From Meandrina meandrites (taxonomy: Eukaryota > Cnidaria > Anthozoa > Scleractinia > Meandrinidae): a stretch of DNA of 64,000 nucleotides. The stretch covers positions 17,673,222-17,737,221 of the forward strand of contig OY855915.1 of NCBI GenBank assembly GCA_963693305.1, read 5' to 3'. The notes under the pieces were generated by a model, which was not told where the DNA came from, ran no database searches, and saw only the letters and a program-made list of their open reading frames with translations. Each line of letters starts with the position of its first letter. The first letter of the stretch is position 1. Shown in pieces: positions 44,668 to 55,913 of the stretch. Made by a program: the position numbers and the translations under genes.

Positions 44668-45791
44668 TATAAATTAAAGTTAATGTGACAACCATGAAAG
44701 GGAGATCAGATAACCTATACTAGCCTTTTACTTCAAAACAGGTCTGTCACGCAATACTCTGGCAAGAATAACACTCTTGCATTACATTCAAAGGTCAAAG
44801 TTACTTCTCGTACAGGCATGACGTGCTATTCGTGTCCGGCCAATCACATATCTGCTTTTCTTTATGTCAATCAAGACCATGCGGTCTTATCTATACATCA
44901 GTGGTTTCACATCAAAGTTCTGTGAACTCTCAAAATGGTTGTCACAAAAATTCCCACCCTCCCAACCCCTTTGTTTGTTTTTCTTTAAGCATAGTACATG
45001 TACTTGTAAACATTTAGGTAGAGAAAATAAGAATCATTTAGGTTATAGTTCTTCACACAGTTACACTGTTATGTACATGTACATGTAAAGAGTTTCTCTT
45101 CCATATGTCGAACATGTAGCTGCCCAGCCAAGAGCTGATGGACTTAAGCAGCCTGTCTGCTTATTGATCATGAGACATTGTCATAATTGTATCCCTTAGT
45201 GCAAAGCTAGCATTATGCTAACTCAAGTATTTGTTACTGTATCTCTTCTAAGTCTCATTTTCCAGAACTAAATAAACAACGGGAGGGGATGAAGTGCTCC
45301 GTACAGGTCGCCCTTTTGCCCCATAGACTCACATGGTCAGCTTTCCTGGGAGAGTGGGACCCCCAGTGTTGTAGTTGTTGTTGTGATTGTTCCCAAAGGC
45401 CAGCATAGCCTGGGAACCAGGGCACATTGTTGTGTTTGTTCCCAAAGGCCCTGGGGATTAGGACCCCAGCATAGCCTCGGAATCAAGGGATGTTGTTTTG
45501 TTTGTTCCCAAAGGCCCTGGGGATTAGGACCCCAGCATAGCCTCGGAACCAAGGGATGTTGATTTGTTTGTTCCCAAAGGCCCTGGGCATTAGGACCCCA
45601 GTATAGGGCATGTTGTTGTGTTTGTTCCCAAGGGCCCTGAGGGAGAGGACTTAAACCTCTCGTTGCCAACCAACTGACCTGTGTGTTATCCTGCATGATG
45701 CCTATTGGCAACTCGAGCACTTCATCCCCTACCCCTTTTCTCCCATTAAACTTGTGTCCTGTTGTTTTGCTTTCATGGGTTGGGAGCATTA

Positions 45792-46335
45792 ATTAGAATA
45801 ACCGTAAAAACACATTTTAGACGAACACAGCCAAGAAAAGCAAACGAGAAATAGTAATTTAGAAAACGGATGGAAAGAAAGGACTACCAAGGATTGTACA
45901 GTAAGAATGATATAAAATAACACTTAAGTTTAGTTCAATTGCTCAGGCTTGAAACCAGTTTTAAGATAGCTTTTTTGCAGCCGGAACATTATCTTTGTGA
46001 ACGCTTTGTGGTAGACGCGAGAGACTTTTGGCAGATTATGTCCACAGGAGTGTAGCCAAGAATGGCTTGTGATCACTTTCTATAAGGACTTTGCAACAGT
46101 ATTAAATTGACTGGATTTGTCACGACTACGACGGCTAGCGGCACTCTCTCTGTTTGAGTATCGGTGCGCTCCAGCTTGCATTTGTAGTCTCTTCTACTTC
46201 TAAAATAAAATCATTCATTCATACTGTTGGCTGGCCTTTTTGTGGCAGTGTGGCTCAAGTGTGGCTCAGTGTGTCTGCGACGTCGCATTGTAGGATGAGC
46301 AAATCACGGGTTATAATTGGACTTTGCTGATTTCA
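45792..46335 (+). pseudogene. Peptide gene unit without coding exons
   Basis: Compact version of the unit's 5' half: leader (45811-45900) with GTAAGAAT donor, then segments matching 17165-17280, 10855-10985, a two-to-three-unit ATTC tract, GTGGCAGTGTGGCTC and AAATCACGGGTTATAATTGG. It ends near 46335 before the micro-exon; no cysteine-rich exon follows. The TATA block is deleted. It shows the unit before it was enlarged by insertions. Confidence 0.6.
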
Positions 46336-46597
46336 ATGAAGGAAGTAGTCCATTTATTATATGGCTGACCCCGCAAGCTGGCAAGATGATGTAAACCCAC
46401 CCTGCGTTGTGATTGGCAACCCGAGCGGACAAGATGGGCCTATTGTATTTTTCTGAAATCAATAAAAATTATACAAATACAAAAAGAAAGATGGGCTTAT
46501 CTTGCCCACTAGGGGAATGCATGTGTTTTCTTGTTGTTGTTGCCGCCGTTGTTGCCATATAATAAATCCTTTATTGACCAAGTTTGTTCGATCAATA

Positions 46598-47850
46598 GGG
46601 ACCTTAAAATACGAGGACGGGAAGGCCAGCACGGCAACGGCAGTGGACGCGGGAAATTCGCACGAGTCCCGTCGTGTCCCCAAAAACAAAATGCTTAAGA
46701 TGTGATTTTTCGTACAGGACGGCGACGTCAATAATTTGAGCTTTATAAAAGCACTTAACAAAACCAATGACATCCTTTCGAGGCGGAAAAATCATATCCT
46801 ATCAAGTTGAACGATAGTGAACAGATTCTTCGTGATATATATGAAACAAACATCTAAGTATTAATAAAAAAACTAGGAATTTCCGTATGAAGAAATTAAA
46901 CGAAGCAATCTGACCTGGTTTAGATAGATGACGAAGAAAAAAAGGTAAAATCTCATTTGTAAAGAAGCAGTGGCTTTGCTTTTCGCTACCGGAGCGCTTA
47001 AGAATCCTGTGGAGAATCCTGACTTCATGTGAATATTTCAATTCCCTCTGCAATAGCATAAACAAGAATTTGTAATAAAACAACATACATCAAGTTCCGG
47101 GAATTATGAAAACACAACTAAAGATCGATTTAATTATGTGCATTTACTTCATTTGCTCCATAGATGCTTTCAAGACACTCGTTTTAACATAATTTCCCCA
47201 GCTGTACTTACACTTTTTTATTATCTTTGCTTCGCTTTCGATCCGCTTGAACACTCGTGACAGCGACTGAAACACAGACGAACAGGCAAGGGATATTTTC
47301 ATATTTTTCGGAAGGTCAACGTATTTCTACGCTACTATCACGAAAAATGCGAACCTAATAAATATTCTCGTCAATATAACTGAAGATAACGTCGATTGGA
47401 ACATTTTCAAGCAAAAACAAGCGTAAAATACTCACATTCTCGATACGACGGCAAATCGGGTGAAATGACGTCCTCGGCGAGGCGAGGACGGCAGGGAGAT
47501 GAGTCGAGAGTTCTCGTGCGCATGCCTGGTTGTGTAAATTTACTTCCTGTAGCCCAATCTGTAGCCCGCGTCCCCTTGACCAGGGGTCGGTAAGCGCATG
47601 GGCTCTGGTCGAATCCAAAACCGGAACCAGGAAATCCTGGTTCCGGTTTGATTCTGCGCGTGCGTCGGAGATTGTGGTTGAAATGAACTTAAGAAATGAA
47701 CAAGTTTCAACAGCCAATGAGATTTGGCTGTTTTTTTTGGCGGGCTTTCAGTCTAGCCCAGAGGTCTCGATTCCTGGCGCAGTCCAGAAGGATCGCGGGC
47801 TCTGGGGGCTCGCCGTCCTAGCACCTCCCGTCCTGGTATCTTAAGGTCCC
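46598..47850. mobile_element. 1.25-kb TIR element with TA duplication
   Basis: GGGACCTTAAAATACGAGGA and, on the complement, GGGACCTTAAGATACCAGGA are the ends, with TA on both sides (46596-46597, 47851-47852). TIR about 27 bases. No transposase seen; the minus frame 47355-47717 is unrecognised. Superfamily not assigned beyond TA target use. Confidence 0.7.
47611..47654. repeat. Strong hairpin
   Basis: GAATC..AAACCGGAACCAGGA is followed after AA by TCCTGGTTCCGGTTT-GATTC. A stem of about 20 pairs with a two-base loop. Lies inside the TA element. Confidence 0.8.
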
Positions 47851-47894
47851 TAATATCTCTAAGACAGTACGCGCGCTGTGGTTGGTCAATTTTA

Positions 47895-47920
47895 CGGGCC
47901 GTATTCTACAGTACGGCCCG
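47895..47920. repeat. Short GC-rich hairpin
   Basis: CGGGCCGTA and TACGGCCCG with an 8-base loop. Confidence 0.75.
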
Positions 47921-47953
47921 CGAAATTTGAGAGTTCTCCTGATGCGATAAGTT

Positions 47954-48256
47954 TTGTTTATCAAAATCTCTTACAAAGAAAATTTTGAAAGCTACTTTGA
48001 AAACATCTGCATTCGGACAAAACATTTTGAGAAACAAAAGCGAAGAGAACACGGTCTTACAAAATTCAAACTAGATTTTTCAGATCTTTTAGAAACTGAA
48101 AGCGTCCCCGACCCCGAGCATCACAAAAGTCAGAAACTTGACAATTTTCTCTCTGCCGAAAGGTAGAGAAGTCGAATTCTGAATGAAAAAGATTTAAAGA
48201 GTTTTGTCGAGAGTTTCGACACCACAAGTCAAAAGAGTGATGTCCAGGGTTCGTCC
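47954..48256 (+). pseudogene. Decayed coding-like stretch, identity unclear
   Basis: A frame of 70 codons ends in a TAG after FLSAER, and the same frame continues with RILNEKDLKSFVESFDTTSQ before the 1.4-kb repeat begins. The tail resembles the short helix seen before the core of some cnidarian Crypton/tyrosine-recombinase-like proteins, but this is a weak impression and no catalytic residues are present. Confidence 0.2.
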
Positions 48257-49690
48257 TGCGGCTGACCAAGGCTGAAAATCACTGAATTGAGCTCAAATAA
48301 AAGTGAACTCAAAGGCGATCAAGTTCACTAAAGTGAAGGATAAAAGACTGTTCAAGGCTACACCGATGGAAAGAGAGAAATTGACCTTCGTTGATAATCC
48401 ATATGTCGATATGTCGGTGGTGCTGGAGAAAGCTTACAACGAAATTGCCGTGTTCGTCTCCGATATTATTGGGCTGGTTTGAAATCTTTTCCCTGCAGAA
48501 TTTACAAGCCTTCTTCAATAATGAGGTAAACAGACGTAAATGTACGTACTAACATAAGCCTAATTTTATATGGAGAGAATTTACTTCATTTATGAACAAA
48601 TTTGAAGTTGTGTCGCTTTTCAGATCTTCCCGTAAATTTTTATCAAACCTGTTCGTGTTTGTACATTTTATACTATTTTCTGTTTTAGTTAGTGGAGTTA
48701 CCTGTGATGTTCAGTATTGGATTTTGAAAACAAATTATTTAGCTTCACGGATCAAAGTCACAATTTCGGCTCTCTTGCGTTTGTTTTGTTTCTCTTGTCC
48801 CTGCTTATCAGTGACTGTGTTGAAATATCTTCGATACGTAAACAAATATTTCGCCGTTTTCGTTGCGAATTACCTGCGCTTGGCTGAGAGAGTTCAGACC
48901 TATATATTATATTTATACTCACCAGAAATGAAGAAAATTCATTCAGTTCTCTACATAAAATTCTCTTAGGTACTTATTAGCAAAGCGTACGACAAAACGG
49001 AATTAGTTAATCCTTCCACTAAACCGCAACGAAAAGAAGATGGTTCAAAAAGTCAAAACAACATTTATAGCTAGTGTGCACTACTTCCCAAATCACAAAC
49101 TGCCAAAATTCTTACCCAAAAACCGCTTTAAAATGACTTACATAACCGGCACCATCAATTTTCCGAGTTTGCCTTTCAGTTTGCCGTGGCGTAAGTTCAT
49201 TTTGTTTACTTTGTTTAGCAGCGAGTTCACTTTGTTTTTCTGTATTTTGTTTTTGCCTTGAGTTGATTTTCTTGCCCTGATGTTTTTGTAGTAATTAAAA
49301 CAAGGTCAAGATTCTTTTTACATTGAAAAACTCATAGCGGTCCTGGAGGTGTATTAATTAGTGTACAGAAAACGTTATAAAAAGTTTAACTAAGAGATTT
49401 GTTTTGCGCCGACGTGTGTACGTGAGGAACCCAATAAAATGCACTCGTCAATTTCAATTTTAGAACCTGTCATTAACAGGCTGTCACATTAAAGAAAATT
49501 CAGACGGGACCACGAAATATATTGATGTCACTTTCGTCAACAAAACCATGAGAGTTTTATAACCATGAGCGATTAACATTTGTTTTGTACCTATATGAGC
49601 CGCTGTATGAGCTTAGAAATATAGTGTGGCTACTTATTTAGTAATAAAATTAATAAATGGGAGCTCCGCTTTTAGCCCTGCCTAAATCTA
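48250..49690 (+). repeat. 1.4-kb direct repeat, copy B (with 36490-37880)
   Basis: Same landmarks as copy A. The two copies differ by many small indels. The frame 48592-48969 spans part of it and is not conserved in copy A. Confidence 0.7.
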
Positions 49691-50127
49691 TATATTATAT
49701 ATATCTAGAATTCTGAACTTTTCGACGCACTTCTTAAAAGTCGTGCGTCGTAAACTTGAAAGAAAACCAGAAGAAAACGAATTGACTGTTATGTCAACGT
49801 TTGTTATCCGTTCTCTTTAATAAAACCAAAGACTGCAAAATGATTTTTTCCGAGCAAAAGTTGACGGCATCTCAGAATTGAACACTAAGACGGCATCGAT
49901 CAAAGGAAAAGTAACTGTTCTAGATCTATATGTGAAACTCAAATTAGAAATTGAATTTTTTTAAGTAATAAAAGAGAGAAAGAAAACTCCTACAGTTATA
50001 AAAACAACCAACTTCAGGCTGATTGGGCACCGAACTGTTTATGCTCAAAGGAAATGACTCCTCGTAGAAACTTTTGGAAAACCTCTAATTATTTTGGTGA
50101 TTAGTAACGAAATAGACATCGAAATGG

Positions 50128-50600
50128 CGAAAGTCCAGGGTTATGATATAATCCGCCGTGACTGGTCAACAAATGGCAGGTTTGGTGGTGGCGTATGTTT
50201 TTACATTCGTTCAAACATAAGCTATTCTGTCCGTACAGATTTGGACAGTCAGCTCTTGGAAATTATATCAATTGAAATTCGTAAACATAACTCAAAACCC
50301 TTTGTTATTACTTCATGGTACAGTCCTCCAAATTCACCCCATGAACTTTTCGCGCATGTAAACACATTATTAGGCAAATTAGATTCTGAAAACGTAGAAC
50401 ATTTTCTCCTGGGGGATCTAAATTGTGACATGCAATCCAAAGACAATGCTAATGTGAAAGCTCTTCTAAACATAACAGATATTTATGGATTGGAACAACT
50501 CATTAATGAACCTACCAGAATTACACCTACTACAAGTACTTTAATTGATCTGATTTTCACAAATCGGGCAGAGAATGTGTATTGTTCAGGGGCAGTAAGA
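50128..50600 (+). pseudogene. LINE APE-type endonuclease, partial
   Basis: Frame starts at the LINE break (no ATG of its own) and reads GGGVCFYIRSN, then HFLLGDLNCD (the G-D-x-N catalytic motif of the AP-endonuclease fold) and STLIDLIFTN. The frame is cut at 50601 by an inserted element; the final catalytic segment ISDHSLVYA lies after it at about 50774. The N-terminal third of the domain is missing by 5' truncation. Confidence 0.85.
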
Positions 50601-50739
50601 CACTACCTCTCTGAAACCTCTATTTCCATTCGCCCGCTGTAAACACTACCTCTATTGTTATTCAGGGATACGGGCATTGTTATAGCCTGTTATGTATTGT
50701 TTTAGGAACCAATGAAATAACTTGTTCCGAGAGGTAGTG
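50601..50739. mobile_element. 139-bp CACTA (EnSpm) MITE
   Basis: Ends CACTACCTCTC and GAGAGGTAGTG. The right flank GGA and left flank AGA fit a 3-bp duplication with one later change, since the uninterrupted LINE reading frame needs GTA-GGA-GAC here. The CACTA start and 3-bp duplication fit the EnSpm/CACTA superfamily. Inserted inside the endonuclease. Confidence 0.75.
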
Positions 50740-52988
50740 GGAGACCCTTCAGGGGTGTCTCATGTCGCCATAAGTGACCACAGTTTAGTTTATGCATATC
50801 CAAAAATTTCAATTCCCACTTTCTCCAAAGGAGTTAACTTGATAACATATAGACAGTTTAAACATTTTAATAGCGCAAATTTCTATGCGGATATTTTAGC
50901 CCAACCCTGGGATGATATAAAGAAATTGCATGATCCTAATGATATGTGGAGGAGGTGGAAAGAATTATTCCTGGATGTATGTGAAAAGCACGCACCGATG
51001 AAGACCAAACGGACACGAGATTCTAAATCACCATGGATAACCACTATTTTAAAAAAGCGGATGAATTTCAGAAACCTCCTCAAAAGAAAGGCTATTAAGA
51101 CAAAGGATCCATTTATTTGGAACCAATTTCGAATGGTTAAAAATCAAGTGAACTGGGAAATCAATAGCGCTAAAAAAGCGTATTATGAAAATGCCTTCAA
51201 CAATTGTTGTGGGGATCAAAGGAAAACATGGAAAACAATCAATGAACTGACCTCACGAAAATCCAATAAAACTGTTATTAATGAGATGGAATATAGTGGG
51301 GTAAATTCTGAAGATCGAACAGATATAGCAGAAATGCTAAACTCCTTTTTCACAGAAGTTGGGCCAAGCCTTAGTGGAGACGTAACAGAAGTTGATAAAT
51401 CCTTCGACGAATTTCTTACCGCAACTGATAAAAATTTTGTTTTTGAAAAAACACTGCAACACCTACACGTGTTTTTGCACTACTATCAAAGCTTTGTAGG
51501 TCAAAGGCAACAGGATTAGATAATATTTCAGCGAAACTTCTAAGGGAATGTCCAGATTTACTGGCGGAATCTCTCACTCATATATTTAATCAATCCCTAA
51601 TGACGGGTATCTTTCCCGATGAGTGGAAATCTGCCAGAGTCACTCCATTGTATAAAAATTCTGGGAAGCGTTCTGATCCGACGAATTATAGGCCAATATC
51701 AGTAATCCCAGTTGTGGCCAAAGTCTTTGAACGGATAATCTACGATCAACTTTATCATTATTTAACAAAAAACAACTTTCTCTCGTGCCATCAATCTGGT
51801 TTTCGGTCTCTGCATTCCACGCTCACCGCACTTATCGAAGCTACAGATAGCTGGGCCTTGGATATAGACCGTGGTCTTGTTAATGCCGTAGTCTTTTTAG
51901 ATCTCAAAAAGGCATTTGATACAGTAGATCACGATATCTTGTTGCGAAAATTGCAATACTATGGGATTTGTCGGACCAGTCATCAATGGTTTGCTTCTTA
52001 TTTAGATAATCGAACACAGATTTGTCATATTAATTCTTGTCAGTCAACTCCGAAATGTCTAAGATGTGGTGTTCCCCAGGGAACAATTTTGGGACCTCTT
52101 CTGTTTTTGATATATATTAATGACTTACCACACTGTCTGACATATTCGGAACCCAGAATGTAGGCAGATGATACTAGCCTAACACTTGCTAGCACTGACA
52201 TTGAGCATATAAATTATCGCCTTAATCACGACCTGAGTAATGTGTACGAATGGCTGTCTGCTAACAAGCTTACTCTAAATATGACGAAAACTGAGTTTAT
52301 GCTTATTGCATCAAGGCAGAAGTTATCACAATTTACGGAAAGTCCCACTCTTACTATAAATGAGAACGCAATAGAACAAGTAACCTCCGCTAAATCTCTC
52401 GGAGTTTATGTTGATCAAAATATAAACTGGGAGTGTCATATTGAAAACATTTCTAAGATAGCTTGTGCCATTGGTGCAATTAAACGAATTCGGCATCTCA
52501 CTCCATTAAATATTTTGATCAAAGTTTATAATAGCCTTAGTCAACCACAATTTGATTATTGCAACGTAGTGTGGGGAAGCTGTAACAAGGGCCTTTCTGA
52601 AAAACTGCAAAGGCTTCAAAACCGCGCAGCTCGTACCCTAATGTCTGCGAGCTATGATAGTAATTTAGATGATTTGTTCCGGACACTGGGGTGGCGAAGA
52701 CTCTATTATCAAAGATTGGAACAGAAGTCTATCCTAATGTATAAAACATTACATGGTATGACTCCTGATTATCTGAGATCAAGATTCGTATATCGTGACG
52801 ATGTTAGTGCTTATCGTTTAAGGAATACCGAAAACAAATTAGTTCTTCCACAACCTCGAACTGATTATCTCAAGAAAAGTTTTTCGTACAGCGCAGCTCA
52901 GTTGTGGAACAACTTACCTATAGACCTAAGACAAGCATCTTCACTGGCCGATTTCAAATCTAAATTAAGTCGGCACAGTTTGAAGTAA
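50740..52988 (+). pseudogene. LINE reverse transcriptase and C-terminal region
   Basis: Frame one (to 51519) holds ISDHSLVYA and the linker. A frame change in a T run near 51471 moves into the frame reading KATGLDNISAKLL, then NYRPISVIPVVAKVFERII, GFRSLHSTLTAL, AVVFLDLKKAFDTVDHDIL (first catalytic Asp) and GVPQGTILGPLLFLIYINDL. At 52161-52163 a TAG replaces the aromatic codon directly before ADD, the catalytic box. The rest is open to 52988 and has the usual LLSANKLTLN-type helix, LGVYVD, and a C-terminal region ending in LADFKSKLSRH. Confidence 0.9.
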
Positions 52989-53117
52989 TATCTTAATTTT
53001 AAGTAAATTTTAGACACGGCCTCCATGAAAAGCAGACTTTTCTTTTTTTTTTATTTGAATTAGTTGTTATTAAATTTTTGTAGTTAGTTAGATAGGTAGA
53101 TAGTCCAGTAACTTAAA

Positions 53118-53153
<36 letters not shown>

Positions 53154-53170
53154 CTATCCTATCCTATCCT

Positions 53171-54269
53171 CTACATTTCTGCACTGACGATAAATGGTAG
53201 AAAAAATAATAACTGTCGACTGTTATCACTCCTCATAAATGTGTCACGAACTGCTTTGTATTCGGATAGGATCAGTGTTTCTAATAATTAAGCCTAATCG
53301 TACCTATTTGGTATGCTTCAGCGGCATATCAGGCGCCGTTTGCTCGAGCCATGGTTCGTATGTTGGCGAGGTATTTACCGTACCAAAATTCAGCCAAAAA
53401 TCCAGTGAAATTTGTAAACTACGACTCCATTGTTTCAGTCTGAATATTTCAGTACATGTTGGCATTTTCGCACAATTGGCGAGCGCGCTCAAGTTAAGTT
53501 TTGGCGGCAAAGTTTTTACTTCTTTTACGACCGCCGCGGGTTAACACCAGATAAACTTAAATTACGAGGCTCTATTTTATTGATAAAACCTCTTGTCAAT
53601 TCATCGCACGGTAACACTTCTTTACTTGAAAGTGACCATGATATCGTGACATATCAGGTCAGTGACTTGATATCGTAGGCTTACTAATGATCCAAGAACG
53701 ATCTCGGGAGAATCGTTAACAAAATGAAAAGCAGTGTTCCACTCATCGAAATAGCACTTATAACGTTTGCACGAAAACGTCAAGAAATTGACGAGGCTTT
53801 AACATTTAAAAAAGCTACCTGAAAGAGAATAAAGAAACTGCAAGCTGCAAGCTGATTGTGCACTGAATTATTTTTAATCGAAGGAAAAGTCAACTTAGAT
53901 ACCTTGAGTAAAATTTGAATAAAGTGTATATGATTTGGACCTAAATGGGACATTCAAATAGTGTGTACATGTCCACACTGACGATAAATTAATGGTAGAA
54001 ATATATAAAAAATTCTTTTATCATTATGTTCGAGTGTAATATGGAGCGTCCCGCACTACTCCTCATAATTTGTCACAAAACTGGTTTTAATTCTAATACC
54101 TTTTTTCTAATGATTGCCGGTGCAAGCATACTGGAGATCGAAAAACGATAACAGGAGAATCGCGAACAAATTAAAAAAAACAGCGCTCGACTACAAGAAA
54201 TAATCGTTCTCCCAAAAACGAAACGAAAAGGAAGAGGTTGCGTGTCTAAAGTAAAGAGTCCATTCTATA
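53171..54269. other. Duplicated spacer before GPCR copy 1, no gene
   Basis: Part of the tandem duplication. GGTAACACTTCTTTACTT (53609) and CAGGTCAGTGACTTGATATC are shared with 59349 onward. CACACTGACGATAAAT occurs at 53972 and, diverged, at 53190 and 59808, so the spacer itself contains an internal repeat. Confidence 0.6.
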
Positions 54270-54610
54270 CAATACAATACAACAACTTTATTGAGGAATC
54301 CCGACGGGTTACGTTCTTTCATCGTTAATTTACATTTTTAGCTAAGAAATAATTACAAGCTTAAAAACTGGTCTACTTCTAGCCTATTATAATACATATA
54401 ATATTAGACTTACATTATAAAATATTGTATTCTAAACTTTAAAAAGTTCAGTTTAAGCTGGTCGTTTAAATTCCTTAACTGTTTTAATTTTAAAACTTTT
54501 GTTTGCTTACTTAGACTATTACAAGTCCTTGTAGCGCGGTAAATCGCAATTTTTGGCGTGTATACCTGTGGAAAAACACAGGTTTCCTCGGCAACCATTC
54601 TGATTTTAAT
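54270..54610 (-). mobile_element. LINE 3' end fragment (minus strand)
   Basis: On the minus strand the sequence ends GGGATTCCTCAATAAAGTTG followed by TTGTA-type pentamer repeats, a LINE tail. The ~300 bases before it (MVAEETCVFPQVYTPKIAIY frame, 54598-54410) would be the last residues and 3'UTR. The same fragment, diverged, is at 60088-61140, so it predates the tandem duplication. Confidence 0.5.
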
Positions 54611-54865
54611 ATTATATATACTGTTTGGTCTATTTACATGTAAATCAGAAAGTCAAGACAAGGAAATCTGCTGATTTTCTAAAAGGAAAAACAAATCTGT
54701 TACGGACGAGTTCAGCTTCGTGTTTACCTGTTTGGCAGCAAATAATAATCTAAAGGAATATAGGAATGGTTACTATTTTTGTACAAATCTTAACCAGAGG
54801 GAGAAGAGGTTTCATTTCACATCACAAGTTACAACATCGGTACAGAGTTGCGCTCTCTCGGTTCA

Positions 54866-55907
54866 TTACAGTTTTGTATCCATAACCTCCTGTTTAAACA
54901 ACAATTCTGTGAGACTGGGATCTGTTCGTGAAGTTCTTAGTTGTGTCGCCGGCGTTACAGCAGCAAATGGTTTATTTCTTCTTTCGACGGCTTCGTTATT
55001 CGTATCCTCTTCCCTCCCAAGACAGTACGAAGACAGTGCTTGTTTAAACTCGGGAATTCTTAATGCATACACAACTGGATTTACAAAAGAGTTGGAGAAA
55101 AGTAGAATACCAGCAATAACACGATATCTCAAAGGGATCGAGACAGCAAGTATGCTTAGACTGTGCCAAATAATTAGAGGAAGCCATGACAGCAAAGCAA
55201 GAAGAGATACAAACAGCAGTGTCTTTGTTAAGCGTTTTTTCTGTGGAGCACTGTTATCCTGTTGTAAAGCAACACTTCCGTGTCGAAACTTTATCCAAAT
55301 GCCGATGTTACAACCGCATATGAATAAATAAAATTAGGATCAAGGTGTATGGCGCCCAAATGTACACAGCATGATTATATGAACTCGTTAAGGTATCCAA
55401 TGCAATCCACGCAGCGCTTAACAGGAGAGCCAGTGACCATACCGCACAAATTACAATGTGGTACGCTCGCATTGACAGTGAACGGTGCTTAAACGGCCAA
55501 TATATGACATAAAACCTCTCTGCTGATATTGCGACCGCAGAATTTAATGCAGCTACTATCGGCACGGTATCAAGAAAAGCGGAGATATAATCCACAGGCA
55601 TGTTCACACTTCTTATCCATAGATGAAAATAAGCACCGAGATAGTAAATGTAGAAAGGTAGAGCTACAGCTCCCAGCATCAGATCGGCAAACGCCATGTT
55701 GATAACTAAAAATAAACTTTTCTTACGAAGCGTCTTGTTACGTGCAAAGAGAACAATGGTAAGCAAGTTTCCAACGACAATAAACATAGATAGCAAGATA
55801 AAAGCGCTGCACCATGCGATGCCTTCTGCCTTGGAAGGAACGGTCATTGATAAACCAGTCGCATTCTCCAATTGCAAGCTAGTGTTAGCTACTGACGTGT
55901 TGTTCAT
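54866..55907 (-). pseudogene. Class A GPCR, copy 1, one frameshift
   Basis: Starts at ATG 55907. Intronless. N-terminus with NNTS, NTS and NAT glycosylation sites; TM1 with GN (N47), TM2 with FADLM (D75), ERF in place of DRY (130-132), W in TM4, P in TM5. Near 55326-55333 a 4-base insertion relative to copy 2 shifts the frame, and the first frame stops at 55308. The correct frame resumes and is open through TM6 (LLSWLP) and TM7 (NSFVNPVVY), then a tail to 54866. Position 3.25 is Asp and not the usual disulfide Cys, and the second extracellular loop also lacks Cys. Ligand unknown; general sequence resembles amine/adenosine-type orphan receptors of cnidarians. Pseudogene or assembly indel. Confidence 0.85.
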
Positions 55908-55913
55908 TGTTTA

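Larger units (their letters stand above)
41237..45791 (-). mobile_element. Inverted composite repeat, about 1.3 copies head to tail
   Basis: 41237-44645 is the reverse complement of 25071-28265 at high identity. At 44646-44649 a TTAA joins the TGCTCCC end directly to the complement of 29858-29690 (44650-44820), that is, the opposite end of the same composite. After a short unmatched stretch, the motif at 44928 (CTCAAAATGGTTGTCACAAA) returns, and 45285-45788 is another copy of the TGCTCCC end, again followed by TTAA. This is a head-to-tail arrangement with an internal deletion. Confidence 0.7.
50128..53170 (+). mobile_element. 5'-truncated CR1/L2-like LINE
   Basis: Starts inside the endonuclease and ends with AATAAAGTT plus four ATCCT repeats (53151-53170), the tail type of CR1/L2-group LINEs. 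The paralogous site at 57268 lacks it, which fixes both ends to within a few bases. Protein parts: C-terminal endonuclease, reverse transcriptase, C-terminal domain. It is broken by a CACTA element, a frameshift and a nonsense codon, so it cannot retrotranspose. Confidence 0.88.

Noticed and set aside
48592..48969. 125-codon frame with hydrophobic segments
   Set aside because: Not conserved in the paralogous repeat at 36.8-37.3 kb and without a recognisable domain; composition explains the apparent membrane segments.
54720..55331. 203-codon plus-strand frame
   Set aside because: Antisense shadow of GPCR copy 1; interrupted in copy 2.
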